NCBI RefSeq assembly: GCF_000225505.1
Contig: NZ_BACI01000099.1
Span: forward strand, 62,001 to 126,000
DNA: 64,000 nucleotides
From: Gordonia alkanivorans NBRC 16433
Lineage (GTDB): Bacteria; Actinomycetota; Actinomycetes; Mycobacteriales; Mycobacteriaceae
Direction: 5' to 3'
This document shows, in pieces, positions 49,230 through 59,178 of this stretch. The position numbers were made by a program, and so were the translations under genes. The first letter of the stretch is position 1. Every line of letters begins with the position of its first letter. A model generated the notes under the pieces. The model had not been told where the DNA came from. It did no database searches and worked only from the letters and a program-made list of their open reading frames with translations.

Positions 49230-49538
49230 TCAGCCGATCTTCTCGATGGAGACGACCGGCGTGGTGATCCGCCACGTCCGGACGTCGGGATCGTCAGCGG
49301 CCCGCACCCAGAACTGAGCCGATTCGCCGAGCCGGCAGGACTTCACCCCGAGCAGCGGGATGTCCTCCGAATCACGGCGCAGCCGACTGACGGTCCAGTC
49401 CTCGCTGTCCGTGCCGCCGACACCGGGAGCACGCAACAGCGTCATCTCCCCGAAGTCGAGGAGGTAGGTGGATGTCCGGGTGACCACGGTGAACACCCCG
49501 GAGTCGGTGTCTGGTCTGATCTCTTGCACGCGCGCCAC
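49230..49538 (-). CDS. Conserved hypothetical protein, small
   Basis: I do not recognise this 102-residue protein. It looks all-beta (FTVVTRTSTYLLDF, WRITTPVVSIEKIG), soluble, with a single cysteine (KSCRLG) and no signal peptide. A TACAGT hexamer lies 6 nt before the GTG at 49538, making that start more likely than the GTG at 49568. It lies between mshC and the convergent lipoprotein gene. Confidence 0.6.
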   Translation of the reverse strand: MARVQEIRPDTDSGVFTVVTRTSTYLLDFGEMTLLRAPGVGGTDSEDWTVSRLRRDSEDIPLLGVKSCRLGESAQFWVRAADDPDVRTWRITTPVVSIEKIG

Positions 49539-49544
49539 GAGAGC

Positions 49545-49550
49545 ACTGTA
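49545..49550 (-). promoter_or_regulatory. Leaderless-type -10 element of the small hypothetical gene
   Basis: TACAGT on the minus strand, 6 nt before the GTG at 49538. Confidence 0.4.
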
Positions 49551-49628
49551 CCCAGAGCGGCCACTCACTGTTCGCCCCGTACAACCCGCCCGACGTTTGC
49601 CGGCATCCGGAGAACGCCGGCGACCGGA

Positions 49629-50879
49629 TCAGTCCTGACGGGTCGCCGGGATGCCGAGCAGCGCGTCGACCGCGGCCGCGAGTGTCGCGGGCGCCGCCGC
49701 CGACGAGCCGATGCCGCTGCGCACATCGGCGCACCAGGCGTCCACTGCGGCAAGCGCTTTCGGGGTGTCGAGATCGTCGGCGAGATGCTGGCGGACACGC
49801 GCGATCACATCTGCCGCGTCGGGTCCGGTGGGTGCGGCGAACGCGGTACGCCACCGGTCGAGACGTTCGACGGCGGTGTCGAGCACCGACTGGGTCCACA
49901 TGCGGTCGCCGCGGTAGTGGTCGGCGAGCAGCGCCAGACGGATCGCGGCCGGGTCGACGCCCTCGCGTCGCAGAACCGACACGAACACCAGGTTGCCGCG
50001 GCTCTTCGACATCTTCTCGCCGTCGAGGCCGACCATGCCGGTGTGCACGTAGTGGCGGGCGAAGCGTCGCGAATCGGTGAGCGCCTCACCGTGGGCGGCC
50101 GAGAACTCGTGGTGCGGGAAGATCAGATCGTTGCCGCCGCCCTGGATGTCGAACTCGATACCGAGCCGGTTCAGTGCGATCGCCGAGCATTCGATGTGCC
50201 AGCCCGGACGTCCCGGACCGAACGGCGAGTCCCACGAAGGCTCGCCCTCCCGCTTCGCACGCCACAGAAGGGCGTCGAGCGGGTCACGCTTGCCGGCACG
50301 GTCGGGGTCGCCGCCGCGCTCGGCGAAGAACCGCGCCATGGTCTCCCGGTCGTAGCCGGACTCGTAGCCGAACTGCTCGGTGGCGTCGGTCCGGAAGTAG
50401 ACGTCGGGGTACTCCGCATCGTCGACGGTGTAGGCGGCACCCGAGGCGAGCAGCTTCTCGACGACCTCGATGACCTCGCCGATCGACTCGACGGCACCGA
50501 TGTAGTCGCGCGGCGGCAGCACGCGTAGGGCGGTCATGTCATCGCGGAAGAGCTGGGTCTCCCGCGCGCCGAGGTCGCGCCAGTCGACTCCGTCGCGGTC
50601 GGCGCGCTCGAACAGCGGGTCGTCGACGTCGGTGACGTTCTGCACGTAGTGCACGTCGTGTCCCTGGTCCCGCAGGACGCGGTTCACCTGATCGAAGGTC
50701 AGATACGTGGCGGCATGGCCGAGGTGGGTGGCGTCGTACGGGGTGATCCCGCAGACATACATGGTGGCGGTCCGTCCGGGGGTCACCGGACGCACCGCAC
50801 GGTCGGCGGTGTCATAGAGACGAAGGGCAGGCCCCTCGCCGGGTACCTCCGGAAGTTCCACATCGGGCCACGACTGCAT
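49629..50879 (-). CDS. mshC: Cysteine:glucosaminyl-inositol ligase MshC (mycothiol synthesis)
   Basis: ATP-dependent joining of cysteine to GlcN-Ins in mycothiol synthesis. The 416-residue protein is a cysteinyl-tRNA synthetase relative with the zinc/cysteine site start [17 protein letters not shown] (HIGH-like HLGH), a zinc segment WHIECSAIA, and KMSKS in [10 protein letters not shown]. It lacks the tRNA-binding C terminus of CysS. ATG 50879 is chosen because TACAGT lies 7 nt upstream and the length matches mycobacterial MshC. Confidence 0.94.
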   Translation of the reverse strand: MQSWPDVELPEVPGEGPALRLYDTADRAVRPVTPGRTATMYVCGITPYDATHLGHAATYLTFDQVNRVLRDQGHDVHYVQNVTDVDDPLFERADRDGVDWRDLGARETQLFRDDMTALRVLPPRDYIGAVESIGEVIEVVEKLLASGAAYTVDDAEYPDVYFRTDATEQFGYESGYDRETMARFFAERGGDPDRAGKRDPLDALLWRAKREGEPSWDSPFGPGRPGWHIECSAIALNRLGIEFDIQGGGNDLIFPHHEFSAAHGEALTDSRRFARHYVHTGMVGLDGEKMSKSRGNLVFVSVLRREGVDPAAIRLALLADHYRGDRMWTQSVLDTAVERLDRWRTAFAAPTGPDAADVIARVRQHLADDLDTPKALAAVDAWCADVRSGIGSSAAAPATLAAAVDALLGIPATRQD

Positions 50880-50886
50880 GCCGTCC

Positions 50887-50892
50887 ACTGTA
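50887..50892 (-). promoter_or_regulatory. Leaderless-type -10 element of mshC
   Basis: TACAGT on the minus strand, 7 nt before the ATG at 50879. Confidence 0.45.
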
Positions 50893-50967
50893 TTGCCCAC
50901 GGACCGCGAGGTGTTCACGGCCCGGTCCCAGCCTGCGTGGGCCGGCGACGCGGATCACAGTATGACG

Positions 50968-51843
50968 TCAGAACGGTGGCCACGGGATCGGCCGGTGCCC
51001 CGGCGGGAGTGGCATGGTCTCGCTCTCGGCGATGACGACCGCCCGGACCGTGAGTGCGTCGACCTCGTCGGCGGTGATGTGACGCTGCAGCTCGTCGCGC
51101 AGCGTGCACCCGTCGGTCTCCAGCTTCTCCGCCAGTTCGGCAACGTCGGCGACCAGGTGTCCGGGCACCTTCTCCCCCGCCCAACCCCACAGGACGGTCC
51201 GGAGCTTGTCTTCGGAGTGCAGGCAGATGCCGTGGTCGATGCCGTAGACACCGCCGTCGAGACCCTCGAGGACGTGGCCGCCCTTCCGGTCGGCGTTGTT
51301 CAGGACGACGTCGAGCACCGCCAGGCGCTGGAGTCTCGGGTCGTCGGCGTGGACGAGCACGACGGGTTCGCCGTACGGGTCGTAGGCCTGCAGGACGGCG
51401 AAGAAGCCGGTCGGCACCGTGTCGACCGGGCACAGGTCCACCAGGTCGATCCGCGGCTGGTTCTCGACGGGCGGGTGTTCGGTGTTGTCCGGCGTCTCGA
51501 CCCAGCGCTGGACCATCCCCGGACCGACCGGCCCGTCCCGGTGGATGGTCGTCGGGATGGCACCCCAGCCGAGGGCCTCCGAGATCAGGTACGACGCGAC
51601 CTCGCGGCCGGCCAACGTGCCGTCCGGGAAGTCCCAGAGCGGGACCTCGCCGCGGATCGGCTTGTACACGCAGCGGACCGACTGTTCGTCGAGCACGGCG
51701 TCGCACACCAGGGTGGCGTTGCTCGCCGACGGAATCCGGCCGAGGATGGTCAGCTCACCGTCGCGGAGGATGTCGAGCGATGACACCTCGGTCGGCACCG
51801 GGTCCGAGGGCTCGGGTTGCGGACTCGCGGCCTCCGTCGTCAA
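50968..51843 (-). CDS. SCO1664-family protein with PI3K/HipA-like kinase motifs
   Basis: The protein is up to 291 residues. It has the lysine region CVYKPIRGEVPLWDF, a catalytic-loop-like LDVVLNNADRKGGHVL (D-x4-N-x-D-R) and a metal-loop-like YGIDHGICLH, the order seen in phosphatidylinositol-kinase and HipA-fold proteins. Kinase activity is inferred, and no substrate is known. The start is uncertain: TTG 51843 follows the DUF3090 stop by 16 nt, while GTG 51798 or 51786 are also in frame. The gene lies between DUF3090 and mshC on one strand. Confidence 0.75.
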   Translation of the reverse strand: MTTEAASPQPEPSDPVPTEVSSLDILRDGELTILGRIPSASNATLVCDAVLDEQSVRCVYKPIRGEVPLWDFPDGTLAGREVASYLISEALGWGAIPTTIHRDGPVGPGMVQRWVETPDNTEHPPVENQPRIDLVDLCPVDTVPTGFFAVLQAYDPYGEPVVLVHADDPRLQRLAVLDVVLNNADRKGGHVLEGLDGGVYGIDHGICLHSEDKLRTVLWGWAGEKVPGHLVADVAELAEKLETDGCTLRDELQRHITADEVDALTVRAVVIAESETMPLPPGHRPIPWPPF

Positions 51844-51859
51844 CGACCGTGCCCCTGTC

Positions 51860-52567
51860 TCACGCCTGCGAGGGTCCGGACGTGCCCGGATCCTCGTCGT
51901 CAGGATCCTCCGGGTCGTCGTCGTCCTCGTCGACGAGGAAGCTCGGATCGGTTTGCGCCGCAAGGCTGTTGAACACCTCGGGGTCGATGAAGTCGATCGA
52001 CTTGCTCAGCTGCGCATCACGCTTGTAGCCGTTGGTGCGAACGCACAGGTGGCCTTCGGGGTCGAGCGGTTCGCTGCACAGCGGGCACGGCTGGCGGCCG
52101 GCCGAGATCACCTTCGACGACCGGGCGGCGAATTCCCGTGCGGCCGTGGTGGTCAGGAACACACGCACCGCGTCGGGTCCCTCGTCGGTGTCGTCGAGTA
52201 CGACGCTCTCGTCGAACTCCCCCTCGGTGATGGCGAGGAGTTCCACGACGACGGCCTCGGACTCGGCGTCCCAGCCCAATCCCATGGTGCCGACCCGGAA
52301 CTCGGCGTCGACGGGCATGACGAGCGGGCTCAGGTCGCCGACCCGATCGGTCGCCGGCGGGATCGGCGTCCCGAACCGGCGATGGATCTCGTCGAGCAGC
52401 GCACCGATCCGGTCCGCGAGGATCTGGACCTGCTGCTTCTCGAGCATCACGCTGATGATGCGGGTCTCGTGGACGGCCTGGAGGTAGAACGTGCGGTCAC
52501 CGGGTTGCCCGATCGTGCCGGCGACGAACCGGTCCGGGCTGCGGAACACGTGGATCGCTCGGGACAT
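51860..52567 (-). CDS. DUF3090 family protein with zinc ribbon
   Basis: A 235-residue protein of unknown function, conserved in actinobacteria next to the SCO1664-family gene. The N-terminal beta-rich part begins MSRAIHVFRSPDRFVAGTIG. A knuckle CPLCSEPLDPEGHLC (C-x2-C, H, C) near 175-190 could bind zinc, and the tail is a run of Asp/Glu. AAGGAGGTGTG is a perfect ribosome site and fixes the ATG at 52567. Confidence 0.83.
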   Translation of the reverse strand: MSRAIHVFRSPDRFVAGTIGQPGDRTFYLQAVHETRIISVMLEKQQVQILADRIGALLDEIHRRFGTPIPPATDRVGDLSPLVMPVDAEFRVGTMGLGWDAESEAVVVELLAITEGEFDESVVLDDTDEGPDAVRVFLTTTAAREFAARSSKVISAGRQPCPLCSEPLDPEGHLCVRTNGYKRDAQLSKSIDFIDPEVFNSLAAQTDPSFLVDEDDDDPEDPDDEDPGTSGPSQA

Positions 52568-52592
52568 CACACCTCCTTGATTGTTGAGTTCA

Positions 52593-53330
52593 TTATCCCG
52601 ATGTCGCCGGGATCGTCGCAGTGGCACCGGTGTCCCCGCCCACGACGGCGTCGTCGGAGGACTGCTGGTCGTCGCCGGTGGGCGGACGCGGGGTCGGTAT
52701 CGAGAGCTTCTGGGTGTTGTTGACGGTGTGCACGTACGGACGCGACGAGGCGTAGCGGATCACGCTGATCGACGCCGGTTCGACGACGATGCGCTGGAAG
52801 GCGTCGAGATGGCTGCCCATGGCGTCGGCGACGATCGACTTGATGACGTCGCCGTGCGAACACGCGACCCACACCCCGGAACCGTCCGGCCCGCCGTAGA
52901 CGCGGTCGAGTTCGCGAATGGCGCGCACCGCCCGCGCCTGGACGTCGGCGAGACCCTCGCCGTCGGGGAAGACCGCGGCCGACGGCTGCTGCTGCACGAC
53001 CTTCCAGAGCGGCTCGGAGAGCAGCTCGGAGATCGAACGTCCGGTCCAGCCGCCGTAGTCGACCTCGGCGAGGTCGTCGACGACGACCTCCGGCGGGCGG
53101 TCGCCGTTGGTGCCGAGTGCGGCGAGTAGCGGTGCGACGGTCTCCGCACAGCGGTCGAGCGGCGAACGCACGATCGCCCTGATCTCGGCGAGGTGGTCGC
53201 CGAGGCGGCTCACGAGGTCGTCGGCCTGTTCACGGCCCCGGTCGTCGAGGTGGACTCCGGGGCTACGACCGGCGAGCACACCCGAGGTGTTCGCCGTCGA
53301 ACGGCCGTGCCGGAGAAGGATCACGGTCAT
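52593..53330 (-). CDS. Histidine phosphatase (phosphoglycerate mutase-like), MSMEG_4193 type
   Basis: A 245-residue protein with the RHG motif VILLRHGRSTAN, the second basic site SPLDRCAETV, catalytic Glu in GEGLADVQAR and the second His in ACSHGDVIKSI. It should be a phosphatase on an unknown small substrate. The C-terminal 40 residues are Ser/Asp-rich and disordered. A TATGGT hexamer lies 6 nt before the ATG. DUF3090 follows after 25 nt, then the SCO1664-family gene. Confidence 0.87.
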   Translation of the reverse strand: MTVILLRHGRSTANTSGVLAGRSPGVHLDDRGREQADDLVSRLGDHLAEIRAIVRSPLDRCAETVAPLLAALGTNGDRPPEVVVDDLAEVDYGGWTGRSISELLSEPLWKVVQQQPSAAVFPDGEGLADVQARAVRAIRELDRVYGGPDGSGVWVACSHGDVIKSIVADAMGSHLDAFQRIVVEPASISVIRYASSRPYVHTVNNTQKLSIPTPRPPTGDDQQSSDDAVVGGDTGATATIPATSG

Positions 53331-53336
53331 GCCACA

Positions 53337-53342
53337 ACCATA
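53337..53342 (-). promoter_or_regulatory. Leaderless-type -10 element of the histidine phosphatase gene
   Basis: TATGGT on the minus strand, 6 nt before the ATG at 53330. Confidence 0.45.
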
Positions 53343-53388
53343 GGCATGTGCGCAGGCGACCCGCACACGACGAGGACCGCCGCGAACG

Positions 53389-54231
53389 TCAGGTCGCGGA
53401 GATGGCGCCGGTGGACAGCAGGATGATCAGGAAGACACCGAGGACCACGCGGTAAGCGCCGAACCAGTTCATCGAGTGATTGCTGACGAACTTCAGCAAC
53501 CAGGCGATGGCGGCATATCCGACGATGAACGCGACGATCGTCGCGACCAGCAACTGGGGCCCGGTGGCCTCCATGCCCTCGCCGCTCGGATTGAACGCGT
53601 CCGGGAGGCTGAACAGGCCGGAGGCCGTCACCGCGGGGATGGCCAGCAGGAACGAGAACCGGAACGCGGCCTCGCGTTCGAGGCCGAGGAACAGACCCGC
53701 GCTGGCGGTCGCACCCGATCGGGAGACCCCGGGGATCAAGGCCATGCACTGTGCGCCGCCCATCACCAGACCGTCGCGCAGCGTCAGCTTCTCGAGCGGG
53801 CGCTGCTTCTTGCCGTAGCGTTCGGCCAGCCAGAAGACACCGGCGAAGACGATCAGCATGATCGCCACCAGCCACAGGTTGCGGCCGGTGGTGCGTATCT
53901 GGTCCTTGAGGACGAAGCCGATGATGCCGATCGGGATGGTCGCGAGGATCACATACCAGCCGATGCGGTAGTCGAGGCTGCGCTCCTCCGCGTGGAACAG
54001 GCCACGGAACCAGGCCGCGATGATGCGGACGATGTCCTTGGCGAAGAACAACAGTACGGCCGCCTCGGTGCCGAGCTGGGTGACCGCGGTGAACGACGCC
54101 CCGGCGTCCTCGCCGAACATCAGTTCCGAGGCGATACGGAGATGCCCGGACGACGAGATCGGCAGGAACTCGGTGAGACCCTGCAGCGCCCCGAGGACGA
54201 TCGATTGGGTCCAGGTCATGGTGTCGGTCAC
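53389..54231 (-). CDS. uppP: Undecaprenyl-diphosphatase UppP (BacA)
   Basis: Membrane enzyme recycling the lipid carrier of cell-wall synthesis by removing one phosphate. The 280-residue protein has about eight helices and the two catalytic motifs [16 protein letters not shown] and [17 protein letters not shown] at 54231 has a TAGCAT hexamer 8 nt upstream; an ATG at 54219 would give a 276-residue protein like the mycobacterial one, so the start is not settled. Confidence 0.93.
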   Translation of the reverse strand: MTDTMTWTQSIVLGALQGLTEFLPISSSGHLRIASELMFGEDAGASFTAVTQLGTEAAVLLFFAKDIVRIIAAWFRGLFHAEERSLDYRIGWYVILATIPIGIIGFVLKDQIRTTGRNLWLVAIMLIVFAGVFWLAERYGKKQRPLEKLTLRDGLVMGGAQCMALIPGVSRSGATASAGLFLGLEREAAFRFSFLLAIPAVTASGLFSLPDAFNPSGEGMEATGPQLLVATIVAFIVGYAAIAWLLKFVSNHSMNWFGAYRVVLGVFLIILLSTGAISAT

Positions 54232-54239
54232 GGCGCCCG

Positions 54240-54245
54240 ATGCTA
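54240..54245 (-). promoter_or_regulatory. Leaderless-type -10 element of uppP
   Basis: TAGCAT on the minus strand, 8 nt before the GTG at 54231. Confidence 0.35.
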
Positions 54246-54331
54246 CGCGGCGACCCGCCCGCCGACCCGGCTCGGCGACACGCGTCGACCCGCCTGAGCA
54301 TCGCGCGCGACCGGTCACGCAAGATGGGTCC

Positions 54332-55450
54332 ATGCACTCGTCTCGACGACCGCGCCCCCGTCACCAGCCCCCGAGAGGTCTCGCACGGTTGCGGCGCCCG
54401 GTCGCCGCGGCGGCGACCCTCGCCGTGGGTGTGGCGATGATCACGGCATGCGGGTCCGACGAATCCGGCACCCCCGACGTCCCGACCGTCGCTCCGGCGA
54501 CCGCGGTCGAGGCGCCCGCGACCTCCGAGCCGGCCGGCCTGACGGTCCCCGCACCCGCCGGCTCCCGGGCACTCGCCTCCTCGGGTCGCACGGTCGCCGT
54601 AGTCTCGCCGGACGGCAGCCGACTGCTCCGCTTCGACGCCGCCACGATGACCGCGCCACCCACCCCGATCCAGGTGCCGGGCCTGACCGCGCTCGCCGCG
54701 GACACCGACGGCGGCTACCTCGGTGTCGGACCGGGTTCGCTGGTCGTCGTTGATGCCGAGGGCCGGGCCCGTACCACCGGAATCGACACCGACGAACCGA
54801 CCGCGGTCGTGCGCGCCGCGTCCGGTGAGATCGTCGTGGGAACCGCCGACGGCCGGGTCCTGATCTACGACGCCGGGTCCGAGAACGGTGAGTTCCAGAA
54901 GAAGCACGACCTGCGCGAGTTCGTCCGTGTGGACTCGCTCACCGCGGCCCCGGCATCGGCTGAGGGCCTCGACGGCCAGGTCGTCGTCCTCGACCGTGCA
55001 CAGTCGTCGGTGACCCCGATCGACCCGGAGTCGGGCGAGACCGGGCCTGCCCTACGTGCGGGCAACGGCGCCACGACCTCGACGGTCGACCGATTCGGGC
55101 GCATCCTGGTCGCGAACACCCGCGACGGCGAGATCCTCGGATTCTTCGGGTCACCGCTGGTCATGCGATTCCGCTACCCGGTGGCCGATGGCCCGTACGC
55201 CGTAGACTACGACGACACCCGAAACCTGCTCTGGGTGTCGACAACCGGGAACAACGAGGTGGTTGCGTATGACCTGGCCGACGGCGAGCCGACCGAGATG
55301 CAGCGGTTCGCGTCCGTGGTCCAGCCGGACACCATCACCGTCGACGATGCGGGCACCGTCTATGTCCTCTCGGCACGCGACGGCAAACTCCAGGTCGTCC
55401 CGCCGCCCGGCACCCCTCTCGGTGTCACGGCGGTCGAGCCCGGTCGGTGA
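54332..55450 (+). CDS. Beta-propeller-like lipoprotein (LppL type)
   Basis: A 372-residue exported lipoprotein with an Arg-rich N terminus, a hydrophobic signal and the lipobox ITAC (Cys near residue 40). The mature part has repeating blades such as [33 protein letters not shown] and [17 protein letters not shown], suggesting a seven-bladed-type propeller for binding. The position matches Rv2138 (LppL), beside pyrD. Its stop overlaps the DUF5703 start. Confidence 0.8.
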   Translation: MHSSRRPRPRHQPPRGLARLRRPVAAAATLAVGVAMITACGSDESGTPDVPTVAPATAVEAPATSEPAGLTVPAPAGSRALASSGRTVAVVSPDGSRLLRFDAATMTAPPTPIQVPGLTALAADTDGGYLGVGPGSLVVVDAEGRARTTGIDTDEPTAVVRAASGEIVVGTADGRVLIYDAGSENGEFQKKHDLREFVRVDSLTAAPASAEGLDGQVVVLDRAQSSVTPIDPESGETGPALRAGNGATTSTVDRFGRILVANTRDGEILGFFGSPLVMRFRYPVADGPYAVDYDDTRNLLWVSTTGNNEVVAYDLADGEPTEMQRFASVVQPDTITVDDAGTVYVLSARDGKLQVVPPPGTPLGVTAVEPGR

Positions 55451-55776
55451 CCATGGGTTCTGACCGACGGCCCCATACGCGGCATTCACGGACCTTCGCC
55501 CGCGTCGGCGCGCAGTACCCCGCCGGCTGGGAGGTCACCTCGGAGGACGTCGAGTACATCCTGCTGAAGCTGCCGCCGGACGTCACCCGGGTGACCGCGT
55601 CGATGCGTCTCGCGCTCGAGGCCGAGTTCGGCGGCTGGGAGCTGTCGCGGGTCCGCCTCTACTCCGACGGCACACGCAAGATCCTGCTCAAGCGCAAACG
55701 TCCGCCGCGCGGGGCCCGCGCGCTCGACGAGAACCGTTCCACCGACCACGATCCCCGGAGCGCCCAGGCATGCTGA
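55447..55776 (+). CDS. DUF5703 family protein
   Basis: A 109-residue soluble protein of unknown function, of the family usually found next to pyrD in actinobacteria. A compact core ([17 protein letters not shown] ... [20 protein letters not shown]) is followed by a polar tail. The GTG at 55447 overlaps the upstream stop (GTGA), and its own stop overlaps pyrD by 7 nt; ATG 55453 is an alternative start. Confidence 0.75.
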   Translation: MTMGSDRRPHTRHSRTFARVGAQYPAGWEVTSEDVEYILLKLPPDVTRVTASMRLALEAEFGGWELSRVRLYSDGTRKILLKRKRPPRGARALDENRSTDHDPRSAQAC

Positions 55777-56906
55777 CCGCACGAACCGCCACCAAGGTGC
55801 TGATCGCACTCAACCGGCGGTGCTATCCCCTGCTGCTCAAGCTGATGTTCCTGCTGCCGCCGGAACGCATCCACCACATCGTCTTCGTGCTGCTGCGCGC
55901 GGTGAGCCGGTTCTCCGTCCTCTCCTTCCCGGTGGCCAAGCTGCTGGCCCACCACGATCCGGTCCTGCGTAGCCGTGTGTTCGGTGTGGATTTCCCGGTG
56001 CCCATCGGCCTGGCGGCCGGTTTCGACAAGACCGCCGACGCCGTGAACGCCTGGGGGCAAATCGGTTTCGGCTTCGCCGAGATCGGCACTATCACCGGCC
56101 AGGGACAGCCCGGCAATCCCCGGCCGCGCCTGTTCCGGCTCCCCGCCGACCGTGCCCTCATCAACCGGATGGGCTTCAACAACCCCGGTGCGCACGTCGC
56201 CGCCGAACATCTCAAAGAGGTCCGGCGCGGTCCGGTGTCCGCCCCGATCGGCGCCAACATCGGCAAGACCAAGGTGGTTCCGCTCGACGAGGCCATCGAC
56301 GACTACCGGCTCTCCGCGGGCCTCCTCGGGCCGCTCGCCGACTTCGTCGTGGTCAACGTGAGCTCACCCAACACCCCCGGCCTGCGTGACCTGCAGGCTG
56401 TCGACTCGCTGCGGCCGATCCTCGCCGCGGTGCAGGCGGAGGTCCACGTCCCGGTCCTGGTGAAGATCGCACCCGATCTCGTCGACGACGACATCGACGC
56501 GGTCGCCGACCTCGCCGTCGAGCTCGGACTGGCCGGCATCGTCGCGACCAACACCACCATCGGCCGCGAAGGTCTGCGGACTCCGGACGCCGAGGTGCGC
56601 GAAATCGGTGCGGGCGGACTGTCCGGTGCCCCGTTGGCCGACCGGTCGCTCGCCGTCCTCAAGCGGCTCTACAACCGCGTGGGCGGGAAGATCGCGATTG
56701 TCAGTGTCGGCGGCATCGAGACCGTCGACCAGGCCTGGGAACGTATCTGCGCCGGCGCCGATCTGCTCCAGGTCTACACCGGGTTCATCTACGGCGGACC
56801 GCTGTGGCTGTACGAGTTGCACTCCGGTCTCGCCGAGCGGGTCCGAGCAGGCGGGTTCGCGTCGATCTCCGACGCGGTGGGTTGCGCCGCCGCCCAGCAG
56901 CCCTAG
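55770..56906 (+). CDS. pyrD: Quinone-dependent dihydroorotate dehydrogenase PyrD (class 2)
   Basis: Membrane-associated flavoenzyme of pyrimidine synthesis, passing electrons to quinone. The 378-residue protein has an N-terminal amphipathic membrane-anchoring helix region, then [15 protein letters not shown] and [20 protein letters not shown]. The catalytic Ser is in [11 protein letters not shown], and the FMN loop is [11 protein letters not shown] and SVGGI. The start overlaps the DUF5703 end. A strong terminator follows. Confidence 0.95.
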   Translation: MLTARTATKVLIALNRRCYPLLLKLMFLLPPERIHHIVFVLLRAVSRFSVLSFPVAKLLAHHDPVLRSRVFGVDFPVPIGLAAGFDKTADAVNAWGQIGFGFAEIGTITGQGQPGNPRPRLFRLPADRALINRMGFNNPGAHVAAEHLKEVRRGPVSAPIGANIGKTKVVPLDEAIDDYRLSAGLLGPLADFVVVNVSSPNTPGLRDLQAVDSLRPILAAVQAEVHVPVLVKIAPDLVDDDIDAVADLAVELGLAGIVATNTTIGREGLRTPDAEVREIGAGGLSGAPLADRSLAVLKRLYNRVGGKIAIVSVGGIETVDQAWERICAGADLLQVYTGFIYGGPLWLYELHSGLAERVRAGGFASISDAVGCAAAQQP

Positions 56907-56919
56907 CGAATTGCTCTGA

Positions 56920-56963
56920 CAACAAAGGCGTCCCGACCTCCAGTGGTCGGGACGCCATTGTCG
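56920..56963. terminator. Bidirectional terminator between pyrD and the PEBP gene
   Basis: GGCGTCCCGACC (56927-56938) pairs perfectly with GGTCGGGACGCC (56945-56956), extended by ACAA and TTGT flanks. It lies 20 nt past pyrD and just after the convergent PEBP stop. Confidence 0.8.
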
Positions 56964-56975
56964 TTGTTCTGCTTC

Positions 56976-57521
56976 TCAGACGTTCTCGCCGGGCTGTTCG
57001 TAGGTGCCGACCAGGGTCGCACGGGCGATCGCGTGGGAGAACAGGTTGAAACCGAGGTAGGCCGGGGTGGCCGCCTCGGGCAGGTTCAGCGACTCGGTGT
57101 CGACGGCGTGCACGACGACGAAGTAGCGGTGCGGGCCGTGACCGGGAGGCGGTGCGGCACCGATGTAGCGGCGCAGCGAGGCGTCGTTGGTGAGCGTCAC
57201 GGCACCGTCGGGCAGGCCCGAGCCGTCCTCATCACCGGCGCCCTCGGGCAGGCTGGTGACCGACACGGGGATGTCGGCGACGGCCCAGTGCCAGAATCCG
57301 GACGCGGTGGGTGCGTCGGGGTCGTAGACGGTGACCGCGAAAGACTTGGTCTCCGCGGGGAATCCGGACCAGCTCAGCTGCGGTGACAGGTCATCTCCAC
57401 CCGCGCCCATGATTCCGCTCACCTGACCGTTGGCCAGCGGCGAGCCGTCGGTGAGGCTTTCCGAGGTCAGCGTGAAACCGGGCAGACTCGGTAGCGGGGA
57501 GTACGGGTCGAAGGACGACAT
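56976..57521 (-). CDS. PEBP/Raf-kinase-inhibitor-like family protein (YbhB type)
   Basis: A 181-residue protein with the PEBP signature [19 protein letters not shown] and later [13 protein letters not shown]. No signal peptide is present. It matches the M. tuberculosis PEBP protein Rv2140c in size and context. The ligand is unknown; the family binds phosphorylated small molecules or lipids. GAAAGGTG upstream fixes ATG 57521. Confidence 0.9.
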   Translation of the reverse strand: MSSFDPYSPLPSLPGFTLTSESLTDGSPLANGQVSGIMGAGGDDLSPQLSWSGFPAETKSFAVTVYDPDAPTASGFWHWAVADIPVSVTSLPEGAGDEDGSGLPDGAVTLTNDASLRRYIGAAPPPGHGPHRYFVVVHAVDTESLNLPEAATPAYLGFNLFSHAIARATLVGTYEQPGENV

Positions 57522-57582
57522 GTGTTCACCTTTCTGACGTTTCGCGCATCGGAACGATCTGTCCAACACTCTATGTGAGCGT

Positions 57583-58917
57583 TCAGCTGTGGAGCAGGAA
57601 GTGTTCGAACACCTTGGTGCCGAACAGAACCGCGTCGACCGGCACCCGCTCGTCGACTCCGTGGAAGAGCGCCGCGAAGTCGAGGTCGGGCGGCAGTTGC
57701 AGCGGCGCGAAGCCGAAGCACCGGATCCCCAGCTTGGCGAACGCCTTGGCGTCGGTGCCGCCGGAGAGCATGTAGGGCACCGTCTTTCCCAGCTCGTCGT
57801 GGGCGAGGATGGCGTTGTTCATGGCGTCGACGAGGTCGCCGTCGAACGTCGTTTCATACGAATCGAGGTGGGTGATCCACTCACGGGTCACATTGGGCCC
57901 GATGAGCTCGTCGATCTCCTTCTCGAAGGCCTTCTGCCGTCCGGGCAGCACGCGGCAGTCGATGACGGCTTCGGCTTTCTGCGGGATGACGTTGGCCTTG
58001 TATCCGGCCTTGAGCATGGTCGGGTTGGCGGTGTCGCGCAGCGTCGCGCCGATGATGCGGGCGAGATCGCCGAGCTTGAACAGCGACGTCTCCAGATCGG
58101 GTGCGTCGGGGCTGAAGTCCAGTCCGGTCTCGGCGCTCACCTCGGCGAGGAACTGACTCACCGACTCCGTCATCACGAGCGGGAAGGTGTGCCGACCGAT
58201 CCGTGCCACGGCCTCGGCCACCTCGGTCACCGCGTTGTCGGCGTGCAGGAATGAGCCGTGACCTGCACGGGCCTCTGCGGTGAGTCGCATCCAGCCCAGG
58301 CCCTTCTCCGCCGTCTCGACGAGGTACAGGCGCTTCTGGGTGCCGTCCGGTCGGTCGACGGTCAGGGAAAAGCCACCCACCTCGCCGACCGCCTCGGTGA
58401 TCCCCTCGAAGAGGTCGGGCCTGTTCTCGACGAGCCAGTGGGCACCCCAGGTGCCGCCGGCCTCCTCGTCGGCGAGGAAGGCGAAGACGATCTCGCGCGG
58501 CGGGACCGTACCGTCGCGCTTGAACTGGCGGGCCAGCGCAAGCGCCATGCCGGCCATGTCCTTCATGTCGACGGCACCGCGTCCCCAGATGTAGCCGTCC
58601 TTGACCGCACCGGAGAACGGGTGGACGCTCCAGTCCGCCGGCTCGGCGGGCACGACATCGAGATGGGCGTGGATCAGGAGGGCACCGCGGTCGGAGTCAG
58701 GCGGTCCGGCGAGGCGTGCGAAGACGTTCCCGCGGCCCGGACGACCCGATTCGACGTACTGTGTGGTGTATCCCACTTCCTCGAGTTGCTGCGCCACCCA
58801 TTTGGCGCACTCTTCCTCGCCTTTCGTGGTTTCCGGCTCCCCCGTGTTGGAGGTGTCGAACCGGATCAACCGGCTGACGAGATCGACTACTTCAGTGGTC
58901 GCAGACTGTGAAGACAC
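57583..58917 (-). CDS. M20 family metallopeptidase (DapE2/ArgE-like, Rv2141c type)
   Basis: A 444-residue zinc hydrolase with [10 protein letters not shown] (first His/Asp), [13 protein letters not shown] (bridging Asp), the catalytic Glu pair in [14 protein letters not shown] and a terminal His region. A dimerisation domain lies about 190-320. Full-length M20 proteins of this group act on peptides or N-acyl amino acids; the dapE name in M. tuberculosis is by similarity only. GTAGGAGTGAGG before the GTG at 58917 is the ribosome site. Confidence 0.88.
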   Translation of the reverse strand: MSSQSATTEVVDLVSRLIRFDTSNTGEPETTKGEEECAKWVAQQLEEVGYTTQYVESGRPGRGNVFARLAGPPDSDRGALLIHAHLDVVPAEPADWSVHPFSGAVKDGYIWGRGAVDMKDMAGMALALARQFKRDGTVPPREIVFAFLADEEAGGTWGAHWLVENRPDLFEGITEAVGEVGGFSLTVDRPDGTQKRLYLVETAEKGLGWMRLTAEARAGHGSFLHADNAVTEVAEAVARIGRHTFPLVMTESVSQFLAEVSAETGLDFSPDAPDLETSLFKLGDLARIIGATLRDTANPTMLKAGYKANVIPQKAEAVIDCRVLPGRQKAFEKEIDELIGPNVTREWITHLDSYETTFDGDLVDAMNNAILAHDELGKTVPYMLSGGTDAKAFAKLGIRCFGFAPLQLPPDLDFAALFHGVDERVPVDAVLFGTKVFEHFLLHS

Positions 58918-58935
58918 CCCTCACTCCTACGGGAT

Positions 58936-58965
58936 TTGGGATACACGGGCAACCTCGGTTAGTGT
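58936..58965 (+). promoter_or_regulatory. Candidate promoter of tRNA-Leu
   Basis: TTGGGA (58936-58941) and TAGTGT (58960-58965) are spaced by 18 nt, about 60 nt before the tRNA. Confidence 0.4.
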
Positions 58966-59024
58966 TATCCCGCTGCCGCGAGATGGCGGGGAGAAATCCC
59001 CTCCGGAGCAACGCAGCAAAGCAA

Positions 59025-59110
59025 GTCCGAGTGGCGGAATGGCAGACGCGCTAGCTTGAGGTGCTAGTGTCCTATTAACGGACGTGGGGGTTCAAGTCCC
59101 CCCTCGGACA
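59025..59110 (+). tRNA. tRNA-Leu (anticodon GAG)
   Basis: The acceptor arms GTCCGAG (59025-59031) and CTCGGAC (59103-59109) pair fully. The anticodon stem CTAGC/GCTAG surrounds TTGAGGT, placing anticodon GAG at 59058-59060, which reads CUC and CUU. A long variable arm (TGTCCTATTAACGGACG region) and the T arm GGGGGTTCAAGTCCCCC complete a class II tRNA. The 3' CCA is not encoded. Confidence 0.96.
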
Positions 59111-59119
59111 CCGCAGAAC

Positions 59120-59159
59120 AACGAGAAAACCCCCGGCTCCGGCCGGGGGTTTTCTCGTT
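59120..59159 (+). terminator. Terminator after tRNA-Leu
   Basis: An 18-bp perfect stem (59120-59137 with 59142-59159) with a TCCG loop, A-rich on the left arm and T-rich on the right, follows the tRNA by 9 nt. It should also stop the convergent MscS gene, whose end is 20 nt away. Confidence 0.9.
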
Positions 59160-59178
59160 GGTTCACCCTGATCGGAGG

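Noticed and set aside
49538-49568. Longer GTG start for the small hypothetical gene
   Set aside because: It would overlap the TACAGT hexamer that sits 6 nt before the GTG at 49538.
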